A DNA stretch of 64,000 nucleotides, taken from Acidobacteriota bacterium (GTDB lineage Bacteria; Acidobacteriota; Vicinamibacteria; Vicinamibacterales; Vicinamibacteraceae). A program made the position numbers and the translations under genes. Each line of letters begins with the position of its first letter. Position 1 is the stretch's first letter. The stretch is from assembly GCA_020845575.1 (NCBI GenBank), contig JADLFL010000055.1, positions 20,533 to 84,532 on the forward strand, given 5' to 3'. The notes beneath the pieces were generated by a model. It had not been told where the DNA came from, searched no databases, and was given only the letters and a program-made list of their open reading frames with translations. Shown in pieces: positions 16,221-26,986 of the stretch.

Positions 16221-17083
16221 GTGTCGCCGCGCATGGAGCCGTGCCGGAGCGCGCGATCGCGTCGACGCTGCGCGCAGCCAACCCGGTGCGCGTCGCGCAT
16301 CGCCTGTGGAGTGACCGTGACCTGATTGGCCAGCTCACCTGGCGCGAGATTACGGGGCGCTATCGCAGTTCGACGCTGGGCGTCGTCTGGTCGTTCGTCA
16401 CGCCGATGGTCAATCTGGCTCTCTATACGTTCGTGTTCGGCGTCGTCTTCACGGCGCGATGGCCCGGCGCGCACACCAACAGTCTGGCCGAGTATGGGCT
16501 GATGCTGTTTGCCGGACTCACGGCCTTCGCCGTGTTCAGCGAGTGCGTGACGCGCGCACCGTCGCTCATCGCGGCGTCGCCGAACTACGTCAAGAAGGTC
16601 GTGTTCCCCCTCGACGTCCTGCCGGTGAGTATCGCTGGCGCGGCGCTCTTCCACGCCGGCATCTCGGTCCTGCTGCTCACGGTGGCCCGCCTCGTGGTGA
16701 TGGGCGCCATCGCGCCCACGGTCGCGCTGGTGCCCATTGTCCTGTTACCGCTCGTCGCGCTGGCACTGGGCTGCAGTTGGGTCCTGGCGAGTCTCGGCGT
16801 GTACGTTCGCGACATGGCGCATGCCGTCGCGCTTGCGACGCAGGTGCTCTTCTTCACCACGCCGATCTTCTACCCGCTCGACGCGATCCCGGCGGCGTAC
16901 CAGCCGATCATTGCGGCCAATCCCCTCACGTCGATCGTGCAGAACATGCGCAACGTGGCCGTGGCGGGGAGCGCGCCGGACTGGCAGGCGTGGACGGTGT
17001 CGATGGCGATCGGGTTGCTGGTCCTGTGGGCCGGACACACCTGGTTTGCCCGGACTCGGGCGGGGTTTGCCGATGTCCTCTGA
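16217..17083 (+). CDS. wzm: ABC-2 polysaccharide export permease (Wzm)
   Basis: This is a 288-residue inner-membrane permease that forms the channel of an ABC-dependent O-polysaccharide exporter. It has the family's N-terminal amphipathic helix (REITGRYRSSTLGVVWSF), six membrane spans, the VVFPLDVLPV loop, GVYVRDMAHAVALATQV and FFTTPIFYPLDAIP (equivalent to TPI-YP in Wzm/KpsM/TagG). A final ANPLTSIVQNMRN is also typical. It overlaps the upstream GT4 by four bases and the downstream ATPase by 11 bp. The pair thus forms a complete Wzm-Wzt unit, in contrast to the orphan permease at 10037. Confidence 0.92.
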   Translation: MSVAAHGAVPERAIASTLRAANPVRVAHRLWSDRDLIGQLTWREITGRYRSSTLGVVWSFVTPMVNLALYTFVFGVVFTARWPGAHTNSLAEYGLMLFAGLTAFAVFSECVTRAPSLIAASPNYVKKVVFPLDVLPVSIAGAALFHAGISVLLLTVARLVVMGAIAPTVALVPIVLLPLVALALGCSWVLASLGVYVRDMAHAVALATQVLFFTTPIFYPLDAIPAAYQPIIAANPLTSIVQNMRNVAVAGSAPDWQAWTVSMAIGLLVLWAGHTWFARTRAGFADVL

Positions 17084-18422
17084 TGTGGTGGTACAGGCCG
17101 ACCACCTGTCGAAGGTGTACAGGCTGTACGACGAGCCGATCGATCGCCTGAAGGAACTCGCCTTCGGCCGGTTCGGTCGTCGCACCGGACGTGACTTCGC
17201 TGCGCTTCACGACGTGTCGCTTTCGCTGCGACGAGGCGAGCGCCTCGGGGTCATCGGTCGCAATGGCTCGGGCAAGAGCACACTGCTGCAGATCCTGGCC
17301 GGCACGGTCCAGGCCACCAGTGGCAGCGTCCGGATCACCGGCCGCGTGGCGGCGTTGCTCGAATTGGGGAGCGGCTTCAATCCCGACTACACGGGACGCG
17401 AGAACGTCTACCTGAACGCGTTGATTCTCGGCCTGTCTCGCGAGGAGATTGACGAGCGCTTCGATGCGATCGCGGCGTTTGCCGACATCGGAGGCTTTCT
17501 CGACCAGCCGGTCAAGACGTACTCGAGCGGGATGTTCGTGCGGCTGGCGTTCGCGGTCACCACGAGCGTGGATGCCGATCTCCTGCTCGTGGACGAGGCG
17601 CTGGCTGTTGGCGATGTGTTCTTCACCCAGAAGTGTTTCCGCCATCTCCATGGCCTCGTCGATCGCGGCGTGGCCATCGTGCTCGTGACGCACGACATGA
17701 CGGCAGTGAGCCAGTTCTGTTCGTCGGCGCTGCTGCTCGACCAGGGGCACGTGCGCTACGACGGCGATACCGTCACGGCCGTGCGCCGGTACTTCGCGCT
17801 GCAACGCGGCGCGGCCGCGCCTGACGCTCCGATCGATCGCGACAAGGCCGCCGACGTGACGAGCCAGGCCGACTCGTCGCCGTGGCCTGGACCGGCCGCG
17901 TGGCTGCCGCCGGACGCCGCTACCGAAATCGGCCACGGTGCCCGATGCACGGCCATCGCCTTGTGTGACGAATCGGGACATCCCGCGCGCGTGTTCGAGG
18001 TGGGAGCGGTTGCGCTTGTCTGTTTCGAGTTCGAATTGCGTGTCGACATCAGGATGCCCGTGGTCGGCGTCGAATTGTTCAACAGCCGGGCGATCGTCGT
18101 GCACGGCCGCAATACGCTGCAGGAGGGGGTAATGGGCCCGCCGGTGGTGCTCGCAGGGGCGCGCATCCGCGGGTGCCGGAAGATCCGGCTCGACGTCGCG
18201 CCCGACGAATACACCTTCGCGATTGGCCTGGCGTGGATCGACCAGGCCGACGCCGACATGCGCGACACGCTGCCCTACGCCGCCCTGGCCGAACGTCTCG
18301 AAACGCTGCTCGTCGTCAAGGACGCTGCCGCGTGTGTCGTGCAGTTCCGCAGCCAGGGCCAGGCGCTCCCCTTTCACGGCATCGCCAACCTGGACGGCCA
18401 CACGGCGGTGTGGGTGTCGTGA
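17073..18422 (+). CDS. wzt: ABC transporter ATPase with Wzt-type C-terminal glycan-binding domain
   Basis: This 449-residue ATPase energises polysaccharide export. Walker A is GRNGSGKST (residues 62-70), the signature is YSSGM (about 150), Walker B LLLVDEAL with a nearby switch HD (LVTHDM). It has the RVAALLELGSGFNPDYTGREN segment, given here as LLELGSGFNPDYTGREN, found in Wzt/KpsT/TagH proteins. The C-terminal ~160 residues after an Ala/Pro/Asp-rich linker form a beta-rich domain (FEFELRVDI, GVELFNSRAIVV, FAIGLAWID) of the Wzt C-terminal type. In known Wzt proteins that domain recognises the capped non-reducing end of the polymer. A terminal modification, possibly methylation by the next gene, would therefore be expected. 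ATG 17073 lies inside wzm. Confidence 0.93.
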   Translation: MSSDVVVQADHLSKVYRLYDEPIDRLKELAFGRFGRRTGRDFAALHDVSLSLRRGERLGVIGRNGSGKSTLLQILAGTVQATSGSVRITGRVAALLELGSGFNPDYTGRENVYLNALILGLSREEIDERFDAIAAFADIGGFLDQPVKTYSSGMFVRLAFAVTTSVDADLLLVDEALAVGDVFFTQKCFRHLHGLVDRGVAIVLVTHDMTAVSQFCSSALLLDQGHVRYDGDTVTAVRRYFALQRGAAAPDAPIDRDKAADVTSQADSSPWPGPAAWLPPDAATEIGHGARCTAIALCDESGHPARVFEVGAVALVCFEFELRVDIRMPVVGVELFNSRAIVVHGRNTLQEGVMGPPVVLAGARIRGCRKIRLDVAPDEYTFAIGLAWIDQADADMRDTLPYAALAERLETLLVVKDAAACVVQFRSQGQALPFHGIANLDGHTAVWVS

Positions 18423-20719
18423 CATCGTGCTGGTGTGGGCACGACGCCCTCGTCCACTGGAACGAGGACTATGCCCGTTGCCCGGCGTGCGAGTCGCTGG
18501 TGTGCATCCGCGGACTCGAGGCTCGCGTCGAGGACGATCGGCGTGATTTCTACGGGGAAGACTACTGGTTCGGTCACCAGGCCGCGCTTGGTCTCCCCGA
18601 CATCTGGTCACGAGCAGCGACCGACCTGGTCGACCGAATCCCTCGGTGGCTGCAGATCGTCCTGCGCTACGCGCAGCCGCCCGCACGGACGCTCGAACTC
18701 GGCTGCGCGCACGGCGGATTCGTCGCGACGTTATCGGCGGCGGGCTTCGATGCGTCGGGGCTCGAACTGAGTCCGGCGATCGCCGCCGTCGCGCGACAGG
18801 CCTTCGGCATCGACGTGCTGATCGGTCCGCTCGAGGCGCAGGCCATCCCCGCTGCGAGTGTCGACGTGCTCGTTGCCATGGACGTCCTCGAGCATCTGCC
18901 CGATCCCGTTGGCACGATGCGTGCGGCGGCCGGCGTACTGAGTCCGGCAGGCGTCATGGTGCTGCAGACGCCCCGCTATGAAGAAGGGGCGACGTACGAC
19001 GCGCTGCGCGCCGCCGGCGCGCCGTTCCTCTCGATGCTCCTGCCAGGCGAGCATCTGTTCCTGTTCAGCCGGCGGGCCGTGCGGGAACTCCTGGCCCGCG
19101 TCGGCATTGGTCACGTGACGTTCGAGCCGGCTGTCTTCGCGCGCTACGACATGTGCCTGGTCGCCGCGAGCCAGCCCCTCACGGCGTTGCCCGCCATGGC
19201 GCTGAGCGGATCGGCACCCGCGCGCATCGTTCAGTCCGTGATCGATCTCGACGAGGCACGCCGGTCCTCACTCGACCGCCTGACGAGCGTGGAAGCCGAT
19301 GCGGCGGCGCGACTCACTCAGATCGACCAGCTGCACGTCTGGCTGGCTGAGGCACGCGCCCAACGTGATGCCACCACGGCGCTCGTCGCCGAGAGGGACG
19401 CCGATGTCGCGCGCGCAGCGCTCGAATCGCGACAACTCGTCGGCTTGCTGGAGCAGGCTCGTATCGACCTGGCCCGTGCTGACCTGCAGACGTCCTCGGC
19501 AGCATCCTCCAGCGCATCCGCGGCAGACGCACATGCGCCGCTGATTGCCATCGACGTCACGCCGATTCTGCCCGGCAGCGAGAACGGTGGCGCCAAGGGA
19601 TTCGTACTCTCGCTGCTGGACATCCTGGCTGGTGCGCATGCCCATCGATACCTGCTGCTGACGTCGCAGGCCAACCACGAGTCGTTTGCCGCTTACGAGA
19701 CGATCGGCATGCGCCGGCTGTGCGTGGACACGCGAGCACCTGACCCGATGGACCGCTTCGGCCGCGCGGGGCGCTGGCTGGCGCGTGGCCTACGGCGTGT
19801 GCGCGTGGCGGCGGGCCATGGACGTCTTGTCTCGGAGGGTGTCCGACTCTTGTTCTGTCCGATGACGGACCCGCTCCGCGCCGAGCCTGGCGTGCCCGTG
19901 GTGTCGCTGCTCTACGACCTGCAGCACCTCACGTACCCGATGTTCTTCACCGCTGAGGAGTTGGCGAACCGCCAGGCGTTCTACGCACGTGTCCAGCGAA
20001 GCGCCGACGCGGTCGTGTGCATCTCGGAGTTCACGCGCCAGGACGCCATCGCCAGGCTGCACATCGCGCCGGAGCGTACGTTTGTCGCGCCGGTCGTCGT
20101 ACATGGGCGGCTGCCAGACATACAGCCTGACGATGTGGTGCGTGTGCGCGAACGGTATGGGCTCGGCACGGCGCCGTACGCGATCTTCCCGGCGAATGGG
20201 TGGCCGCACAAGAACCATCGCGTCCTGTTCGTGGCCTTCGCCAGGCTATGGCGGGACCGTCCCGACTGCGACCTGCGGCTGGTGCTGCCGGGCAATCTGC
20301 TGGACGCCGAGGCCGACCTTCGCCTGGCCATCGACGCGATGGGCCTCGGCTCGCGCGTCCACATCCTCGGCTACGTGCCGGAGGCGGACCTCGGCGCCCT
20401 CTGGTTCGACGCCTTCTGCCTCGTGTATCCCAGCCTGTTCGAAGGCTTCGGCATTCCGTTGCTGGAAGCGATGCGCTACGGTGTGCCCGTGGTGTGCAGC
20501 AACGTCACCAGCCTGCCGGAGGTCGCCGGAGACGCGGCGTTGCTCGTGGATCCGAGGCGGCCGGCAGCCATCGCCGCCGCCGTCGCCGACCTGATCGACA
20601 TGCCGGACCTGCGTTTTCGGCTGATTGCCGCCGGTCGTCGCCGTATCAGGGAGTTCAGCGCCCAGCAGATGGGCAAGTCGTATGTGGCCATCTTCGAGCA
20701 CCTGTTGCATGAACGCTGA
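18419..20719 (+). CDS. Fusion: zinc-ribbon SAM methyltransferase + coiled coil + GT4 glycosyltransferase
   Basis: This 766-residue protein joins two enzymes. Residues 4-29 hold a Cys pair cluster (CWCG...CPAC) like a small zinc ribbon. Residues 80-300 are a class I methyltransferase with motif I ELGCAHGG (93-100), MDVLEHLPDP and LQTPRYEEG. Residues ~300-370 are a charged helical linker (AEARAQRDATTALVAERDAD). From ~374 there is a GT-B glycosyltransferase with SENGGAKGF, VCISEFTRQD, FPANGWPHKNH and EX7E in FEGFGIPLLEA. GTG 18419 overlaps the wzt stop. Methyltransferases next to Wzt often cap the chain, so this protein could add a terminal methylated sugar recognised by the Wzt C-domain. That role is inference. 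Confidence 0.87.
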   Translation: MTSCWCGHDALVHWNEDYARCPACESLVCIRGLEARVEDDRRDFYGEDYWFGHQAALGLPDIWSRAATDLVDRIPRWLQIVLRYAQPPARTLELGCAHGGFVATLSAAGFDASGLELSPAIAAVARQAFGIDVLIGPLEAQAIPAASVDVLVAMDVLEHLPDPVGTMRAAAGVLSPAGVMVLQTPRYEEGATYDALRAAGAPFLSMLLPGEHLFLFSRRAVRELLARVGIGHVTFEPAVFARYDMCLVAASQPLTALPAMALSGSAPARIVQSVIDLDEARRSSLDRLTSVEADAAARLTQIDQLHVWLAEARAQRDATTALVAERDADVARAALESRQLVGLLEQARIDLARADLQTSSAASSSASAADAHAPLIAIDVTPILPGSENGGAKGFVLSLLDILAGAHAHRYLLLTSQANHESFAAYETIGMRRLCVDTRAPDPMDRFGRAGRWLARGLRRVRVAAGHGRLVSEGVRLLFCPMTDPLRAEPGVPVVSLLYDLQHLTYPMFFTAEELANRQAFYARVQRSADAVVCISEFTRQDAIARLHIAPERTFVAPVVVHGRLPDIQPDDVVRVRERYGLGTAPYAIFPANGWPHKNHRVLFVAFARLWRDRPDCDLRLVLPGNLLDAEADLRLAIDAMGLGSRVHILGYVPEADLGALWFDAFCLVYPSLFEGFGIPLLEAMRYGVPVVCSNVTSLPEVAGDAALLVDPRRPAAIAAAVADLIDMPDLRFRLIAAGRRRIREFSAQQMGKSYVAIFEHLLHER

Positions 20720-21608
20720 GACGTTGCACATCACGGCGATCACGCCGTCGTACAACCAGGGCCGCTTCATCGGACGCACGATCGAGAGCGTGCTGTCGCA
20801 GAGTCGTCCACCACTGGAGTACCTGGTCTTCGATGCCTGCAGCAGCGACCAGACGGCCGACGTGCTCGCGGGATACGCCGGTCGGCTGACGGCGGTCATC
20901 GAACGCGACGGTGGCCAGGCCGAGGCGGTCAACAAGGGACTGGCGCGCGCGCGGGGTGACGTCATCGCGTGGATCAACTCCGACGACGTGTACTATCCGG
21001 GCGCGTTCGAGGCCGTCCTCGACACCTTCGCGGCCAATCCGGACGTGGACGTCGTCTATGGCGAGGCCGAGCACATCGACGTCGCCGGCACCGTGATCGA
21101 GCCGTACGGTACCGAGCCGTTCGACTACGAGCGATTGAAGGACGTCTGCTTCTTCTGCCAGCCGGCCACGTTCTTCCGGCGGCGCGCGGTCGAGCGGCAT
21201 GGCCCACTGCGTGCCGACCTGCGCTACTCCATGGACTACGAGCTGTGGCTCCGGTACTGCGCCGCCGTACCGCCGTTGTTCCTGCCGCGGACGCTCGCGG
21301 GGTCACGGCTTCACGCCGACACCAAGACGCTCGGCAGCCGCGTGCCGGTGCATCGCGAGATCCTGGCGATGCTGGCCGGGACGTTCGGACGACCACCAGC
21401 GCGCTGGGTCTACAACCTGGCGCACGCGATCGTGGAAGACGCCGGCCTCACGCGAGACACGCCGGCGGCCAATCGTGCCTACGTCACCGCCATGGTGCGC
21501 GAGGCCCGGGCGCTGTTTGTGGCGCACGGCGGCACGCCGATGGGCGAGCGGATCCAGATGGCTCGCTGGCTGTGGGCCGCGCGACGCGCGGAGTCATCGA
21601 GCACGTGA
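20709..21608 (+). CDS. Glycosyltransferase family 2
   Basis: This is a 299-residue GT-A transferase: TAITPSYNQGRFIG, the first nucleotide-binding Asp in FDACSSDQTA, GGQAEAVNKGLARARG, and the metal motif INSDDVYYPG. CQPATFFRRRAV and YSMDYELWLRY match the same GT2 subgroup as the gene at 14138, suggesting an ancient duplication. The C-terminus (~60 residues) is helical. ATG 20709 lies 11 bp inside the preceding gene, and the next gene begins one base after the TGA. The whole run from 14970 to 22773 has no gap larger than one base. It is probably a single translation-coupled unit with the Wzm/Wzt exporter. Confidence 0.88.
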   Translation: MNAETLHITAITPSYNQGRFIGRTIESVLSQSRPPLEYLVFDACSSDQTADVLAGYAGRLTAVIERDGGQAEAVNKGLARARGDVIAWINSDDVYYPGAFEAVLDTFAANPDVDVVYGEAEHIDVAGTVIEPYGTEPFDYERLKDVCFFCQPATFFRRRAVERHGPLRADLRYSMDYELWLRYCAAVPPLFLPRTLAGSRLHADTKTLGSRVPVHREILAMLAGTFGRPPARWVYNLAHAIVEDAGLTRDTPAANRAYVTAMVREARALFVAHGGTPMGERIQMARWLWAARRAESSST

Positions 21609-21609
21609 C

Positions 21610-23819
<2,210 letters not shown>

Positions 23820-23853
23820 TGTCCGCCGCTGCGGCTCAGGTTATCGTCTAGGC

Positions 23854-24936
23854 GTGTTGACGGCGGTCGATGGCCGTGCCTTCTCGTCGCCGGCGGGCGG
23901 CGTCCGGCGCTATGTCTCTGAACTCTACAGTGCGCTGGGACGCCAGGGGGTCGGGATGGCGGTCGACGCGATCGGCGCCGCGCCGGATGCGAGCCTGCCA
24001 CCCGTCTGCCGCTCCGTCAGCGAGGCATGGTCACCACCCACCAATCTGGGGCGCCACGCCGTCGGCGTGCCGCTGACGCTGGCCCGCGGTGCCGCGGCCG
24101 TCTATCACGCGCCAGCCTATGTGGCGCCGCTCTGGGGACGCGCTCCAGTGGTGCTGTCGGTCCACGACATCGTGTACGCGAGTCGCCCGGAGTGGTACCC
24201 CTATCGTCGCGATCCCCTGCGGCGCTGGTTCTATCGGCACTCGGTCGGCCGCGCCCGGCTGATACTGGTGCCGTCGACGTTCACGGCCGACGAACTGATG
24301 CGCGTCTATGGCGTGGCCGCGACGCGCGTTCGACTGGTGCCGCTGGCACCGGCGGCGTCGTTCTTCAACGCCTCGCCCGCCCCCGGAGAGACACGGGAGC
24401 CCGTGCTGCTGCACGTGGGTGATCTGCACACCCGGCGAGACCTGCCGTGTGCCGTGGCGGTGCTCGCGCGGTTGGTCGCGGTGGACGGGCGAGCGTGGCG
24501 ACTGGTGCTGATCGGGCGGGATCGAGGCAGTCTTGCCGAGGTCCGGCGTGCGGCCATGGAATCCGGGATGGCGGATCGCGTGGACCATGTGGCGAACGTG
24601 ACCGACGCCGGGCTGCGCGAATGGTATGGCAGGGCATTCGCGCTGTTGTACCCGTCTCGCTATGAGGGGTTCGGGCTGCCTGTGGCGGAGGCGCTCGCCG
24701 CGGGTCTTCCCGTGGTGGCCGCCGATGCCGGGTCGGTCCCCGAGGTCGTGGCCGAGGCCGGCTGCCTGTTCGGGCCTGGCGATGTCGATGCCGCTGCCGC
24801 TCTCGTCGGCGCGCTCACCGACGCGGCCCATTTCCGGCAACGACAGGTCCTGGGACAGGCGCGTGCGGCGCAGTTGACGTGGGAACGCACCGCGGCGCTG
24901 ACGCTCGAGGCGCTCTGCGAGGCTGCTCATGGGTGA
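23854..24936 (+). CDS. Glycosyltransferase family 4
   Basis: This is a 360-residue GT-B transferase of the same general type as the gene at 21610. It shows VDGRAFSSPAGGVRRY (acceptor loop), VVLSVHDIVYASRPEWY, LILVPSTFTADEL, LLHVGDLHTRRDL and EX7E in RYEGFGLPVAEALAAG. It ends in GSVPEVVAEAG. The start is GTG 23854, 34 bp after the fucose synthase stop, with no clear ribosome-binding site. A TATCGT hexamer at 23843-23848 could be a -10 element for a nearly leaderless transcript, but this is weak. It overlaps the next GT2 by eight bases. Confidence 0.87.
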   Translation: MLTAVDGRAFSSPAGGVRRYVSELYSALGRQGVGMAVDAIGAAPDASLPPVCRSVSEAWSPPTNLGRHAVGVPLTLARGAAAVYHAPAYVAPLWGRAPVVLSVHDIVYASRPEWYPYRRDPLRRWFYRHSVGRARLILVPSTFTADELMRVYGVAATRVRLVPLAPAASFFNASPAPGETREPVLLHVGDLHTRRDLPCAVAVLARLVAVDGRAWRLVLIGRDRGSLAEVRRAAMESGMADRVDHVANVTDAGLREWYGRAFALLYPSRYEGFGLPVAEALAAGLPVVAADAGSVPEVVAEAGCLFGPGDVDAAAALVGALTDAAHFRQRQVLGQARAAQLTWERTAALTLEALCEAAHG

Positions 24937-25960
24937 CCCGTCGATGGTGCCGAGCGATGCACCCGCCGCGCCGATGGCATCGATCGTCATTCCTTCGCAC
25001 GACGGCCGCGCGTGGCTGCAACGCTGCCTGCCGCTCATCGGCGTGGGATCCCGCACCTCCCACGAGGTCATCGTCTCTGACAACGGATCTCGCGACGGCA
25101 CCGCCCAGTGGCTGGCCGCCGCATGGCCAGCGATTCGGCGCGTACACGCGGAGGCGGCCCTGGGATTCGCTGCCGCGTGCAATCGAGGCGCCGCCGAGGC
25201 GCGCGGGCAGGTGCTGGTGTTCCTCAACAACGACACCGAGCCCGAGGCAGGATGGCTCGACCATCTCGTCGAGCCCGTGCGCCGAGCGCCTCAGTCGCTG
25301 GTCACCACGGCCAGACTGGTCCGGCTGGGCGATCCCTCCGTGATCGACAGCGCTGGCGACGGATACGCCTGGTGGGGAGCGCCATTCAGGCGAGGAAGCG
25401 GCGGGCGGACGACGGCGTTCGGTGTGCCGCGCGATGTGTTCTCTCCGTGCGGTGCCGCGTGCGCGATCGCGCGAGAGCTGTTCGACAGACTTGGCGGCTT
25501 CGACGAGCAGCTGCAGTCCAACTGCGAGGACGTCGACCTGGGATTCCGGGTGCGGATTGGAGGCGGGACCTGCCGGTACGTCCCGGCTGCCGTGGTCCGT
25601 CACGCGGGTAGCGCCACGCTCGGCGTGGAGTCAGCCAACGCCGTCCGTCTTGGCCAGCGCAATCTCGAGTGGGTGTGGTGGGCCTCGTTGCCGTGGCCGC
25701 TCCTTCTGGCGACGCTGCCGCTCCACATCGTGTACAACCTGCTGGCCGCCGCCTACTTTCTCTGGCGGGGACGACTGGGCGCGTTCGTGGCCGGCAAGCG
25801 CGAGGCGTTGGCCGGGTGGCCGATCGCCTGCCGAAAGCGCCGGCACACGATGGCCACGCGCCGCGCGTCCAGTCTGTCCCTGCTCCGGGCGATGAGCACG
25901 CCTCCGCTGCTGACCAAGTGGCGGGAGAAGCGCGTCAGGCTGGCGGGAGGCGGGTGGTGA
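24929..25960 (+). CDS. Glycosyltransferase family 2 (rhamnosyltransferase-like)
   Basis: This is a 343-residue GT-A transferase of the WbbL/RfbF-like group. Features include SIVIPSHDGRAWL, VIVSDNGSRDGT, GFAAACNRGAAEARG, VFLNNDTEPEAGWL (metal motif), DVFSPCGAACAIARELF and the EDVDLGFRVR acceptor motif typical of the group. The C-terminal ~90 residues hold one or two hydrophobic segments (WWASLPWPLLLATLPLHIVY and LLAAAYFLW), suggesting a membrane anchor. It starts inside the previous gene, and its stop overlaps the next start (GTGA). Together with the paralogue at 25957 it may add two successive deoxysugars such as rhamnose or fucose. Confidence 0.87.
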   Translation: MGDPSMVPSDAPAAPMASIVIPSHDGRAWLQRCLPLIGVGSRTSHEVIVSDNGSRDGTAQWLAAAWPAIRRVHAEAALGFAAACNRGAAEARGQVLVFLNNDTEPEAGWLDHLVEPVRRAPQSLVTTARLVRLGDPSVIDSAGDGYAWWGAPFRRGSGGRTTAFGVPRDVFSPCGAACAIARELFDRLGGFDEQLQSNCEDVDLGFRVRIGGGTCRYVPAAVVRHAGSATLGVESANAVRLGQRNLEWVWWASLPWPLLLATLPLHIVYNLLAAAYFLWRGRLGAFVAGKREALAGWPIACRKRRHTMATRRASSLSLLRAMSTPPLLTKWREKRVRLAGGGW

Positions 25961-26832
25961 CCGGCGTGACGGTCGTCATCGTCAATTTCAATGGCGGCGC
26001 GCTCGTCGTCGACACCGTGCGCCAGGCTGTTGCCGCTACGGCTGCCATGGCTGGCGAGGTCGTCGTTGTCGACAACGCGTCGACCGACGGCACTGTCGAT
26101 GCCCTGTCGTGCGTGTCAGGCGCGCGTCTGGTGCGTCAGAGCCGCAATCTGGGCTTCGGCGCGGCGTGCAATATCGGTGCTGCGCAGGGCACCGCACCCT
26201 GGGTCTTGTTCCTCAATTCCGACTGCGACCTCTCGGCACCTGTCGTGCCGCACTTGATTGAGCAGGCAGGGCAGGACGCGTCGTGTGTCGCAATCGGGCC
26301 GCGCATCACAGACCCCGACAGCGCGACGCAAGGCAGCGCCAGAGGCGATCCGGACATGTTCGCCGGCATCTTCGGGCGCACCAGCGCGCTCACGCGCAGG
26401 TTGCCTGGCGTGCAGCGCGTGGTTCGTCATGTCGTGTGGCCCGAATCGGTGCCGCGTGGCGCTGGCTCGGTGCCCGTCGACTGGCTCAGTGGTGCGTGCG
26501 TCCTGATCAAGCGCGCGGCGTTCGAGGCCGTTGGCGGCTTCGACGCGGCGTACTTTCTCTACCTGGAGGACGCCGATCTGTGTCGACGGCTGCGCGCGAG
26601 AGGCGGCACGATTCGCTATGCGCCGGCCGTGTCGGTCCGGCACGTCGTGGGGCATTCGAGCCGACACGTGCCGGACGTCGCGTTGAGAGCCTTTCACGAC
26701 AGCGCGTACACCTACTACACGCGGTGGAACGCGCCTGCGCGGTGGGATCCGCGCCGGCCATTGGCGCGGCTGGTGCTTGCGCTGCGGCTCAGGGCCCGCC
26801 TTGCGGCGGTCCGGCGGGGAGCGAGGGTGTAG
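25957..26832 (+). CDS. Glycosyltransferase family 2 (rhamnosyltransferase-like)
   Basis: This is a 291-residue GT-A enzyme, paralogous in architecture to its upstream neighbour. It shows VTVVIVNFNGGALVVDTV, VVVVDNASTDGT, NLGFGAACNIGAAQG, VLFLNSDCDLS, WLSGACVLIKRAAFEAVGG and the YLEDADLCRRLRARG acceptor motif. The last residues are Arg-rich and could lie on the membrane. GTG 25957 forms a GTGA overlap with the preceding stop, and GTG 25954 is an equally in-frame alternative. A 154-bp gap follows, containing a small hairpin and a -10-like hexamer, so this gene probably ends a transcription unit. Confidence 0.87.
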   Translation: MTGVTVVIVNFNGGALVVDTVRQAVAATAAMAGEVVVVDNASTDGTVDALSCVSGARLVRQSRNLGFGAACNIGAAQGTAPWVLFLNSDCDLSAPVVPHLIEQAGQDASCVAIGPRITDPDSATQGSARGDPDMFAGIFGRTSALTRRLPGVQRVVRHVVWPESVPRGAGSVPVDWLSGACVLIKRAAFEAVGGFDAAYFLYLEDADLCRRLRARGGTIRYAPAVSVRHVVGHSSRHVPDVALRAFHDSAYTYYTRWNAPARWDPRRPLARLVLALRLRARLAAVRRGARV

Positions 26833-26896
26833 CCCACGGTGGCGCAGGCCCCAGCACGACAGGTGACAGGGCGCTGAGAGTATGGTCCACCCCGGT

Positions 26897-26919
26897 GCCC
26901 GCCAGACGCGAAGGCGGGC
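26897..26919. terminator. Small perfect hairpin between two polysaccharide operons
   Basis: A 7-bp perfect stem GCCCGCC / GGCGGGC with a nine-base loop, 64 bp after the GT2 stop. There is no T run, so intrinsic termination is doubtful. It may be an attenuator or a binding site ahead of the GDP-mannose dehydratase gene. Confidence 0.3.
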
Positions 26920-26931
26920 CGTGATTCCAGC

Positions 26932-26937
26932 TATACT
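26932..26937 (+). promoter_or_regulatory. Candidate -10 element upstream of gmd
   Basis: TATACT lies 50 bp upstream of the gmd ATG in a GC-rich gap where such a hexamer is unusual. No convincing -35 is seen at the normal distance. The start of a new transcription unit here would separate gmd from the upstream glycosyltransferase run. Confidence 0.35.
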
Positions 26938-26986
26938 TATCGGCTTTGGGCCACGTGCCTCATCCGGCGAGCCCATCCACCCACTC

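Noticed and set aside
26876..26891. A 16-bp identity (GAGAGTATGGTCCACC) shared with 48065-48080
   Set aside because: One copy is intergenic and the other inside the transglutaminase-like gene. A match of this length is expected about once by chance in a window of this size and composition.
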